From Bacillota bacterium (GTDB taxonomy: Bacteria > Bacillota > Clostridia > Christensenellales > SZUA-584): a DNA stretch of 10,767 bases. Below are positions 5,100 through 10,767 of the stretch, one piece after another. The position numbers and the translations under genes are program-made. The stretch lies in contig JAEYPO010000033.1 in NCBI GenBank assembly GCA_023410595.1, positions 1 to 10,767 on the forward strand. The letters are read 5' to 3'. Position 1 is the stretch's first letter. The number at the start of each line of letters is the position of its first letter. The notes beneath the pieces are model-generated. The model did not search any database. It saw only the letters and a list, made by a program, of their open reading frames with translations, and had not been told where the DNA came from.

Positions 5100-6501
5100 C
5101 TTTATGCAGAACTGGCCGCGGCAGGACACGGAAAACGATTTAAGCGGCGCCCTTAACCGCATGTACTGGGAGGAGAACTTAAGGCCATTACAGACCGGCC
5201 CGTTATTATCTCCTCCGGACACGTACGGTGAGCAGGACGCGCGCGAGCTCTACTACTTCCTGTCGCGCCCGCCCGCCGGCAAACAGCGCCCGTCCGGCCT
5301 TTCCGCGCTGCGCGACGACTTTCCCATACTGCGGCGCCGGGTGAACGGCTGCCCCCTTGTGTGGCTCGACAATGCCGCAACCACGCAGAAACCCAACTGC
5401 GTAATCGACGCCGTATGCCGCTACTACCGCGAAATGAATTCGAATGTGCACCGCGGCGCCCACCAGCTCTCCCGCGAAGCAACGGAGGCGTACGAGGAGG
5501 CGCGCGAAAAGATGCGTGTGTTTTTAGGCGCTTCGTCGCGCGAAGAGATTGTATTCTTAAGGGGCGCCACCGAGGCGATAAACCTTGTGGCGGCAAGCTG
5601 GGGCGGTGCAAACCTGCGCGAGGGTGACGAGATACTGCTCACCGAAATGGAGCACCACTCAAATATCGTGCCTTGGCAGATTATCGCGCAGCGCACGGGC
5701 GCGGTGATAAAGGCGGCTCCGGTAAACGACAGAGGCGAGATAGATCTCCGCGAATACGGGCGCATGTTCACACCGCGCACGCGCATCGCGGCGGCAGCTC
5801 ACGTCTCCAACGTTCTGGGGACAGTGAACCCCGTGCGCGCTATGGCCGACATCGCACATATGCACGGCGCACTGTTCCTCGTTGACGGCGCGCAGTCCGC
5901 CCCCCACCTGCCTATAGACGTAAAGCAGCTTGACGCCGACTTCTTCGTGCTCTCCGGCCATAAGATGTACGGCCCGACAGGCATAGGCGTGCTGTACGGC
6001 AAAAAGGAGCTGCTGTCCGCGATGCCTCCTTACCAGAGCGGCGGGGGCATGATAAGGAGCGTGAGCTTCGACAGTACGCTGTACCAGGGCTCGCCCGACA
6101 AGTTCGAGGCGGGCACGGGCAATATAGCGGGCGCGGTGGGTCTGGGCGCCGCGGCGGACTACCTGCGCTCCGCCGGAATGGAGCGCATACGCCTTCACGA
6201 GTTGGAGCTTACAAATTACCTCATGGGCAGGCTATCGCGCATACCCGGCCTTACGCTCATTGGAACCGCGGCGGATAAGATAAGCGTCGTTTCCTTCGTG
6301 CTTCAAAGCGTTGACGCCGACACGATAGCGGAGCAGCTCGACAAAAGAGGCGTTGCGATACGCGCCGGCAGACACTGCGCCCAGCCAGTGCTTGAGCGCT
6401 TCGGCGTAAAGAGCGCCGCCCGCGCGTCCATCGGCCTTTACAACACATTCGATGAGCTCGATCTGCTTAAAGACACGGTTCGCCGGCTCTCGGGGTACTG
6501 A
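5086..6501 (+). CDS. SufS-type cysteine desulfurase, encapsulin cargo with N-terminal extension
   Basis: A 471-residue PLP enzyme that removes sulfur from L-cysteine as an enzyme persulfide, releasing alanine. The class II (SufS/CsdA) fold starts near residue 73 (SALRDDFPIL) and continues through WLDNAATTQKP, SNVHRGAH, TEMEHHSNIVPWQ and DGAQSAPH. The PLP lysine is Lys293 in SGHKMYGPTG and the persulfide cysteine is Cys431 in GRHCAQP. Residues 1-72 are an extra, Pro/Gln-rich, probably disordered segment with two aromatic patches (ALNRMYWEENL, 22-32; ARELYYFLSRP, 52-62). In Family 2A systems such an extension directs loading into the shell; here it is shorter than the roughly 200 residues I recall for the cyanobacterial cargo. 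Start 5086 is preferred because AGGTGG lies 9 nt upstream; ATG 5065 has GGAGG touching it. It overlaps the shell gene by 14 nt, implying coupled translation. Confidence 0.94.
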   Translation: MITDSFMQNWPRQDTENDLSGALNRMYWEENLRPLQTGPLLSPPDTYGEQDARELYYFLSRPPAGKQRPSGLSALRDDFPILRRRVNGCPLVWLDNAATTQKPNCVIDAVCRYYREMNSNVHRGAHQLSREATEAYEEAREKMRVFLGASSREEIVFLRGATEAINLVAASWGGANLREGDEILLTEMEHHSNIVPWQIIAQRTGAVIKAAPVNDRGEIDLREYGRMFTPRTRIAAAAHVSNVLGTVNPVRAMADIAHMHGALFLVDGAQSAPHLPIDVKQLDADFFVLSGHKMYGPTGIGVLYGKKELLSAMPPYQSGGGMIRSVSFDSTLYQGSPDKFEAGTGNIAGAVGLGAAADYLRSAGMERIRLHELELTNYLMGRLSRIPGLTLIGTAADKISVVSFVLQSVDADTIAEQLDKRGVAIRAGRHCAQPVLERFGVKSAARASIGLYNTFDELDLLKDTVRRLSGY

Positions 6502-6557
6502 CCTTTCTTTAGTTCAAGCTGCGCAGACGGCTTGTATCGCCGTATAATGCGCGCCGG

Positions 6558-6594
6558 GGAGGGCATCCGCCTTGTGGGAAAGTGTATGCCCTCC
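6558..6594. terminator. 9-bp inverted repeat after the desulfurase gene, possible terminator
   Basis: GGAGGGCAT (6558-6566) and ATGCCCTCC (6586-6594) form a perfect 9-bp stem around a 19-nt loop. It lies 57 nt past the desulfurase stop. The tract after it (TTTCAG) is short and poor in T, so it would be a weak intrinsic terminator; it might instead stabilise the 3' end of the encapsulin mRNA. Confidence 0.4.
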
Positions 6595-6675
6595 TTTCAG
6601 TTACGCAAATAATATTTACATGCCAGGCGGACAGTGCGAAACGTTTAAATATTCTCTTTTCTTTTCTACCTGGGA

Positions 6676-6684
6676 TGGTATAAT
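6676..6684 (+). promoter_or_regulatory. Extended -10 promoter for the DAHP synthase gene
   Basis: TGGTATAAT has a perfect TATAAT (6679-6684) preceded by the TGn extension. The -35 region is only T-rich (around 6655-6662), which extended -10 promoters tolerate. It predicts a start near 6691 and a leader of about 50 nt, too short for a T-box or tryptophan-type attenuator. Confidence 0.65.
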
Positions 6685-6740
6685 GAGGAAGCACACCATA
6701 ACGCTTAGTAGTTTCATATTATACCGAAAGAAGGCCTGAA

Positions 6741-7769
6741 ATGAACTTAAGGCACATACGTCAGATACCCGGGCCTGACGAAATAATAGCGCAGATACCT
6801 TTACCTGAACGTCTTAGGAGTATCAAAGCAAAACGCGACGCCGAAATACGCGCCATATTCGAAGGAAAAGACAAGCGTTTCCTGCTTATCATAGGCCCTT
6901 GCTCAGCCGATCACCCCGACCCCGTCCGCGAATACCTTTCCCGGCTGGCAAACATACAGTCCAAGGTTGCCGACAGTATACTTATGATACCGCGCATATA
7001 TACCAACAAGCCGCGCACGACAGGCGAGGGCTATAAGGGCATGCTGCACCAGCCCGACCCCGAGGGCGAAAGCAACCTCTTAAAAGGCATCAAGGCCATC
7101 CGCCGCCTTCATATCAGCGCGATAAACGACTTCGGCCTGCCCGCCGCCGACGAGATGCTGTATCCCGAAAACTACGCGTACCTCTCGGACGTGCTCGCTT
7201 ACCACGCTGTAGGCGCCCGCTCCGTGGAAAACCAGCAGCACCGCCTTACGGCCAGCGGCGTCGATGCGCCCGTCGGCATGAAGAACCCCACAAGCGGCGA
7301 TGTGTCCGTCATGCTCAACTCCATAAAAGCCGCTCAGATGAGCCACACGTTCCTCTACCGCGGCTGGGAGGTCGAGACTTCGGGCAATCCGCTCACGCAC
7401 GCCGTACTGCGCGGCGCCGTAGAGCCCACCGGACGCAGCGTTCCCAACTACCACTATGAAGATCTAAGCCGCCTCGCTAAAAAATATATTGAGATGGAGC
7501 TAAAAAACCCCGCGATAATCGTCGACACAAACCACGCCAATTCCATGCGCCGCTTCTTCGAGCAGCCACGCATCGCCAGAGAAGTGCTCGCGAGCCGCAG
7601 ATACGATAAGTCGCTGCGCGAGGTCATAAAAGGCCTCATGATAGAAAGCTACCTCGTATCGGGCAAACAGGAAGTCGGCGGCAGCGTGTTTGGCCAGTCC
7701 ATCACCGACCCATGCCTTGGGTGGGAAGACACAGAGCGGCTGATATATGAAATAGCCGAAATGGTATAA
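6741..7769 (+). CDS. aroF: Class I DAHP synthase (3-deoxy-7-phosphoheptulonate synthase)
   Basis: A 342-residue cytosolic TIM-barrel enzyme that condenses phosphoenolpyruvate with erythrose 4-phosphate, the first committed step to chorismate and the aromatic amino acids. The length matches the AroF/AroG/AroH type (about 350). By alignment from memory with E. coli AroG, all four metal ligands are kept: Cys54 in GPCS, His265 in VDTNHANS, Glu302 in MIES and Asp323 in SITDPC. KPRT (90-93), GARSVENQQHR (158-168) and PVGMKNPTSG (177-186) line the substrate site. Which aromatic product, if any, feeds back on it cannot be read. An AAAGAAGG ribosome site (6727-6734) precedes ATG 6741 by 6 nt. The next gene starts 17 nt after its stop. 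The symbol indicates family; the paralogue is not resolved. Confidence 0.93.
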   Translation: MNLRHIRQIPGPDEIIAQIPLPERLRSIKAKRDAEIRAIFEGKDKRFLLIIGPCSADHPDPVREYLSRLANIQSKVADSILMIPRIYTNKPRTTGEGYKGMLHQPDPEGESNLLKGIKAIRRLHISAINDFGLPAADEMLYPENYAYLSDVLAYHAVGARSVENQQHRLTASGVDAPVGMKNPTSGDVSVMLNSIKAAQMSHTFLYRGWEVETSGNPLTHAVLRGAVEPTGRSVPNYHYEDLSRLAKKYIEMELKNPAIIVDTNHANSMRRFFEQPRIAREVLASRRYDKSLREVIKGLMIESYLVSGKQEVGGSVFGQSITDPCLGWEDTERLIYEIAEMV

Positions 7770-7786
7770 AGCATACGGAGGTCTGT

Positions 7787-7987
7787 ATGAGAAAAAAGGA
7801 GTTTACGGGGCTTTACAACATAGACGCGCAAGCCCTTAAAAACATGACCCTCGAAGAGCTCAAGAAGCTGGGTTCAATGCTGCCCGATATGCCCGACGAT
7901 GTTAAAGCCATGTACAGCGACGCACTTGAAGCGTACGAAGACGCGCTGAGACAGAAGGAGCAATCCGCCTCCGCAGCCGAGTCATAG
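7787..7987 (+). CDS. Small acidic protein of unknown function
   Basis: A 66-residue protein I do not recognise. GGAGG lies about 6 nt upstream of ATG 7787, and the gene begins 17 nt after the DAHP synthase stop, so the two are almost certainly co-transcribed. The sequence is mostly helical: NMTLEELKKLGSML (19-32), then DDVKAMYSDALEAYEDALRQK (37-57), with a Ser/Ala tail. It has no membrane segment, cysteine or metal motif. The helix-turn-helix layout with Pro-Asp between helices (MLPDMPDDV) suggests a compact two-helix protein. A link to aromatic synthesis is suggested only by position. No convincing terminator follows it. Confidence 0.7.
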   Translation: MRKKEFTGLYNIDAQALKNMTLEELKKLGSMLPDMPDDVKAMYSDALEAYEDALRQKEQSASAAES

Positions 7988-8523
7988 ACGATAATAGCGC
8001 TTCACACTGTCAGCATCCCGCCGGATTAATAAATTTCCTGATATCATATTAAGACATTATAATAAGGCCATTAAAAACCGCAAAGGCGCATAATGTGTCT
8101 CCTGTTACCCATGTCCCGAATATTCTGTTACCTATCCGTATTATCCAATTTCCGCATTTACACCGCAGGGGCGTACCGTGTGTAAAGAGGCTGCCGATAT
8201 ATTCTATCAGGCCTCCCTCAGACGAGGCTGCACGAAGTGCCGGAAGGAGTTGACCTGCTTATCGCCCCGCTTTAAGTTTCTCTCTTGCCGCAGGGGCGTA
8301 CCGTGTTAAGGAGGCTGCCGATATCTTCTATCAAGCCTCCCTCAACGAGGGAGGCGGCACGAAGTGCCGGAAGAGTTGACCTGCTTATCGCCCCGCTTTA
8401 AGTTTCTCTCTTACCGCAGGGGCATCCTTTGGACGCCAGATGCTATCTTAGAAGCACGAGGCGGTGGTAAGGTCGCGTTACCCCCTTCGCCTTTTGCCCC
8501 TTGTTTCCCACGCAATTGCCAGC
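7988..8523. repeat. Gene-free region with a ~125-bp tandem repeat (two units plus a partial)
   Basis: No gene is supported here. Positions 7988-8162 are AT-rich and unstructured. Units starting CCGCAGGGGCGTACCGTG at 8163 and 8288, with a diverged third start CCGCAGGGGCATCC at 8414, give periods of 125 and 126 bp. Unit 2 carries an intact double hairpin: GCCTCCCTC/GAGGGAGGC (8335-8343/8347-8355), then GGCAC-GAA-GTGCC (8356-8368) and GGAAGAGT. In unit 1 the first stem has decayed. The partial third unit forms GGCATCC-TTT-GGACGCC (8421-8437) with one A-C mismatch. Each full unit also carries GAGTTGACCTGCTTATCGCC. Confidence 0.9.
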
Positions 8524-8567
8524 TTGATAAAAACTGACGCTTCTGATATTATTATGAGCAATTGCTC
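8512..8567. promoter_or_regulatory. Paired GCAATTGC palindromes flanking the flippase promoter
   Basis: GCAATTGC occurs at 8512-8519, ending four bases before the -35. It occurs again inside the perfect 12-bp palindrome GAGCAATTGCTC (8556-8567), which covers the predicted transcription start. The centres are 46 bp apart. Two identical dyads bracketing a promoter look like operators for a dimeric repressor; no regulator gene is in the window. Confidence 0.5.
8524..8552 (+). promoter_or_regulatory. Near-consensus sigma-A promoter for the flippase gene
   Basis: TTGATA (8524-8529), a 17-base spacer ending in TGA, then TATTAT (8547-8552). Five of six bases match at each hexamer, and the TGn extended -10 is present. 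Transcription should start near 8559, leaving a leader of about 75 nt before the SpoVB-like start. Confidence 0.78.
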
Positions 8568-8633
8568 CGTTAAAGCGGGCGTTCAACACGGATGAAACGG
8601 CTTACGAATTGAACCGAAGGGTTTAAACATAAC

Positions 8634-10310
8634 ATGAACCAACAGCAAAGAAGCTTCGTCAAAGGCGCCGCCATACTTGGAAGCATAGGCCTTGTTTCCA
8701 AGGTATTCGGCGCCGTTTATACGATTATAACCACTAACATACTCCAGTCCAGCGGCATGGCGCCGTATATGGCTGCGTTCCCCGTATACACTTTTTTGCT
8801 CGCGATATCCAGCGCGGGCCTTCCCGTAGCCATTTCCAAGATGGTCGCGGAGCGCATAGCGCTTCACGATTACCGTGCGGCGCACATGGTTTTCCAGTCC
8901 GCGCTCAAGGCCATGTTTTTAATAGGCCTTTTTACCACGATAGTGATGATGGCTTTAAGCGGCGTAATTGAGAACGTCATAAAAGTGCAGTATATGCGCC
9001 TGACTGTACTCGGCATAGCCCCTTCGCTGTTCTTCGTATCGCTGCTGTCCGCCTACCGCGGCTATTTCCAGGGCATGATGCGCATGACGCCCACCGCCGT
9101 ATCGCAGATAATAGAGCAGCTCGTAAAGCTCGGCGTCGGCATACTTCTCATGTACCTTATGATGGACATAGGCCCGGGCTATGGCGCCATGGGCGCTATC
9201 TTGGGCATCACGGTCTCAGAAGTTGCGGCGTTCATCTATCTGCTCATACTGTATAACAAGCGTAAATCAGAGATAAAAGCAAGTATCAAGAGCAGCGTAC
9301 GCACCAAGCTTAGAAACCGCATAGGCCGCAAGATGTTCTACCTCGCGCTGCCCATAGTCGTAGGCGCGTGCGCAATGCCGCTCGTACAGGTTATAGATTC
9401 CGCGGTAATAACGAACACGCTGCTAAGCCTTAAGCAGATATTCATTTTCGGCAAAGAGATAGTACTCGATCCGGCTGCTATGGACGGCAGCACTGCCAAG
9501 CAGATAGTGGAATCGCTGTTCGGCCTTACGTCTTACGTCAACCCCATAGTCAATCTGCCCGCCGTGCTGTCGATGTCGCTCGCTATGAGCCTCGTGCCCG
9601 CTATATCCGCGTCGCGCGCCGAAGGCGACGAGCTTTCTGTTTCCAACAAGTCGGGCATAGGCATAAAGCTTTCGATGCTCGTGGGACTTCCGTGCGCAGT
9701 CGGCCTCTTTATGCTCTCGACGCCAATTGTACATCTTCTGTACACCGTAAAAGACCCCATGAACATAGGCCTGTTCCCCCTGGCGGGCAGTCTTCTTGCC
9801 GTCATGGGCATAGGCGTGTTCTTCTTAACCGTGCTGCAGACGATGACCGGCATACTTCAGGGCCTTGGCAAAACCTATATACCCGTCGCAAACCTGTTCA
9901 TAGGCATCGCCGTTAAAATCGTCTTGAGCATCGTTCTGATACGCATTCCCGAGATAAACATAAAGGGCGCGTATTTAAGCTCTGTCGCCTGTTACGGCGT
10001 GGCTGCGATTCTCGATGTTGCGTTCGTCATAAAGCACGCGAAGGCACGGCTTAAGTTCATGGACAATTTCGTAAAGCCCCTGCTCTCTGTAGCGGCAATG
10101 GGAGCAGCGCTCTATCTTGTGATGCCCAAAATTCCGCTTACCGAATATTCGCGCACGCTTACCATAGCCCTCGTCGCACTCGCTGCAGTCGTATACGTAT
10201 TTTTCATATTCTTTTTCGGCGCTCTTACCGAAGCGGATATGGCATACATACCCGGCGGCGGGCGCCTGACCTCGCTACTTTATAAATTAAAGATCTGGAA
10301 ACGCCGGTAA
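8634..10310 (+). CDS. SpoVB/YtgP (MurJ)-like polysaccharide or lipid II flippase
   Basis: A 558-residue integral membrane protein of the MOP exporter superfamily (MVF/PST branch), with about 14 hydrophobic segments and no cleaved signal peptide. Family landmarks are GAAILGSIGLVSKVFGAVYT at residues 11-30, SAGLPVAISKMVAER (60-74), YRGYFQGMMRMTPTAVSQII then EQLVKLG (141-167), and TMTGILQGLGKTYIPVANL (403-421). A basic loop (KRKSEIKASIKSSVRTKLRNR, 209-229) should face the cytoplasm, and residues 262-300 form a longer loop before the next helix. Relatives include MurJ/YtgP, which flips lipid II, and SpoVB, needed for the spore cortex; length and motifs do not separate these. ATG 8634 has GAAGGG 12 nt upstream, a rather long spacing. 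It is a single-gene unit with its own promoter and terminator. Confidence 0.88.
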   Translation: MNQQQRSFVKGAAILGSIGLVSKVFGAVYTIITTNILQSSGMAPYMAAFPVYTFLLAISSAGLPVAISKMVAERIALHDYRAAHMVFQSALKAMFLIGLFTTIVMMALSGVIENVIKVQYMRLTVLGIAPSLFFVSLLSAYRGYFQGMMRMTPTAVSQIIEQLVKLGVGILLMYLMMDIGPGYGAMGAILGITVSEVAAFIYLLILYNKRKSEIKASIKSSVRTKLRNRIGRKMFYLALPIVVGACAMPLVQVIDSAVITNTLLSLKQIFIFGKEIVLDPAAMDGSTAKQIVESLFGLTSYVNPIVNLPAVLSMSLAMSLVPAISASRAEGDELSVSNKSGIGIKLSMLVGLPCAVGLFMLSTPIVHLLYTVKDPMNIGLFPLAGSLLAVMGIGVFFLTVLQTMTGILQGLGKTYIPVANLFIGIAVKIVLSIVLIRIPEINIKGAYLSSVACYGVAAILDVAFVIKHAKARLKFMDNFVKPLLSVAAMGAALYLVMPKIPLTEYSRTLTIALVALAAVVYVFFIFFFGALTEADMAYIPGGGRLTSLLYKLKIWKRR

Positions 10311-10331
10311 CTCTGCCTATTAAAAAGCAAC

Positions 10332-10366
10332 AAAGCGGCGCCTTATAAAGCTGCCGCTTTTAATTT
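10332..10366 (+). terminator. Intrinsic terminator of the flippase gene
   Basis: AAAGCGGC (10332-10339) pairs with GCCGCTTT (10353-10360) around a 13-nt loop, and the stem runs into TTTTAATTT (10358-10366). It begins 21 nt past the stop codon. Confidence 0.85.
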
Positions 10367-10376
10367 ACTCATAAAG

Positions 10377-10423
10377 GCCCCCTTGCCTAAAGGGGGCTGT
10401 CAGCCGCAGGCTGACTGGGGGAT
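10377..10423. repeat. Double-hairpin repeat with G-rich tail
   Basis: GCCCCCTT/AAGGGGGC (10377-10384/10390-10397) is followed at once by GTCAGCC-GCA-GGCTGAC (10399-10415), then TGGGGGAT (10416-10423). The tail could compete with AAGGGGG for the same CCCCC arm. Confidence 0.8.
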
Positions 10424-10471
10424 ACTCACCTGAACTGCACTGCACAGGCCTTCGTTGCACCCGCCCCCTAC

Positions 10472-10767
10472 CGGCTATGTCTATATATAGCTTCCCCTCT
10501 TAGGGGAAGTGGCGCGAAGCGCCGATAGGGTATGCTTCTTCTCGAAATGCCTTCCCCCTCGGGGAAGTGGCGCGAAGCGCCGATAGGGTACGCTTCTTCT
10601 CGAAATGCGCGCTCCCCATTCCGGCGGTCAAAGACCGCCCCGCGCGCTCTGACGTTCTTTTATTATCGTAGAGGCGTCCTTCGGACGCCCGCCTCAGCGG
10701 CTATGTCTATATATAGCTTCCCCTTTTAGGGGAAGTGGCGCGAAGCGCCGATAGGGTACGCTTCTTC
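10472..10767. repeat. Clustered palindromic repeat, three copies, running off the window
   Basis: A unit made of a CTTCCCC/GGGGAAG hairpin, then TGGCGCGAAGCGCCGATAGG and GCTTCTTC, occurs at 10491-10550, 10551-10608 and 10717-10767, the last cut by the window end. Copies 1 and 3 share the leader CGGCTATGTCTATATATAG (10472 and 10698, 226 bp apart) containing the palindrome CTATATATAG. Copies 1 and 2 share CTCGAAATGC at their ends. Between copies 2 and 3 are two further hairpins: GGCGGTC-AAA-GACCGCC (10623-10639) and GGCGTCC-TTC-GGACGCC (10673-10689). No gene is supported in 10311-10767. Confidence 0.92.

Noticed and set aside
6543..6548. TATAAT after the desulfurase gene as a second DAHP synthase promoter
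   Set aside because: No -35-like hexamer lies 15-19 bases upstream and no TGn extension is present; the 6679-6684 site is better in every respect.
8058..8063. TATAAT in the gap after the 66-aa gene
   Set aside because: The only correctly spaced -35 candidate (TTCCTG) is poor, and no gene lies near enough downstream.
10532..10729. 65-codon open frame in the terminal repeats
   Set aside because: It runs straight through palindromic repeat units, so the frame is a by-product of their sequence, and it has no ribosome site.

Overview
The window looks like a chromosomal segment of a spore-forming, probably gut-type anaerobe of the Clostridia. This is inferred from a spore coat F-family protein, a SpoVB/YtgP-type flippase, strong GGAGG-type ribosome binding sites, frequent ATA isoleucine codons at roughly 45-60% GC in sampled coding lines, and many palindromic intergenic repeats. 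No rRNA, tRNA or CRISPR array was seen, and I cannot name the genus.

Layout. Positions 1-112 hold the 3' end of an IS30-family transposase, followed by a 380-base repeat-rich gap. A zeta/PNK-like P-loop kinase (minus, 493-984) is divergent from a coat F-family spore protein (plus, 1094-1657). The coat gene has a sequence resembling a forespore sigma-G promoter. A metallo-beta-lactamase-fold hydrolase (minus, 1686-2498) converges on the coat gene. A 101-aa coiled-coil protein (minus, 2722-3030) has a clear promoter and terminator of its own. Next is a 1.08-kb gene-free stretch containing 2.4 copies of a 271-bp tandem repeat built from palindromes.

The centrepiece is 4116-6501: a Family 2A (SrpI-like) encapsulin shell protein overlapped by 14 nt by a SufS-type cysteine desulfurase. 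The desulfurase carries a roughly 72-residue low-complexity N-terminal extension, as expected of an encapsulated cargo enzyme. Together they should form a protein nanocompartment for sulfur chemistry, in which the desulfurase takes sulfur from cysteine inside the shell. No rhodanese, serine acetyltransferase or other sulfur gene lies nearby.

Downstream, a class I DAHP synthase (6741-7769), the first step of the shikimate pathway, has an extended -10 promoter and is followed 17 nt later by a 66-aa protein of unknown function. A second repeat gap (7988-8633) ends in a near-consensus promoter flanked by two GCAATTGC palindromes. It drives a 558-aa SpoVB/MurJ-like lipid-linked glycan flippase (8634-10310), which ends in an intrinsic terminator. 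The rest of the window (10311-10767) is palindromic repeats.

The most unusual non-coding signal is that several sequence-unrelated repeat families share one layout: a first hairpin, a second hairpin directly after it, then a G-rich tail. A further module has constant flanks around a changeable stem. These may be families of mobile palindromic elements or structured RNA elements.
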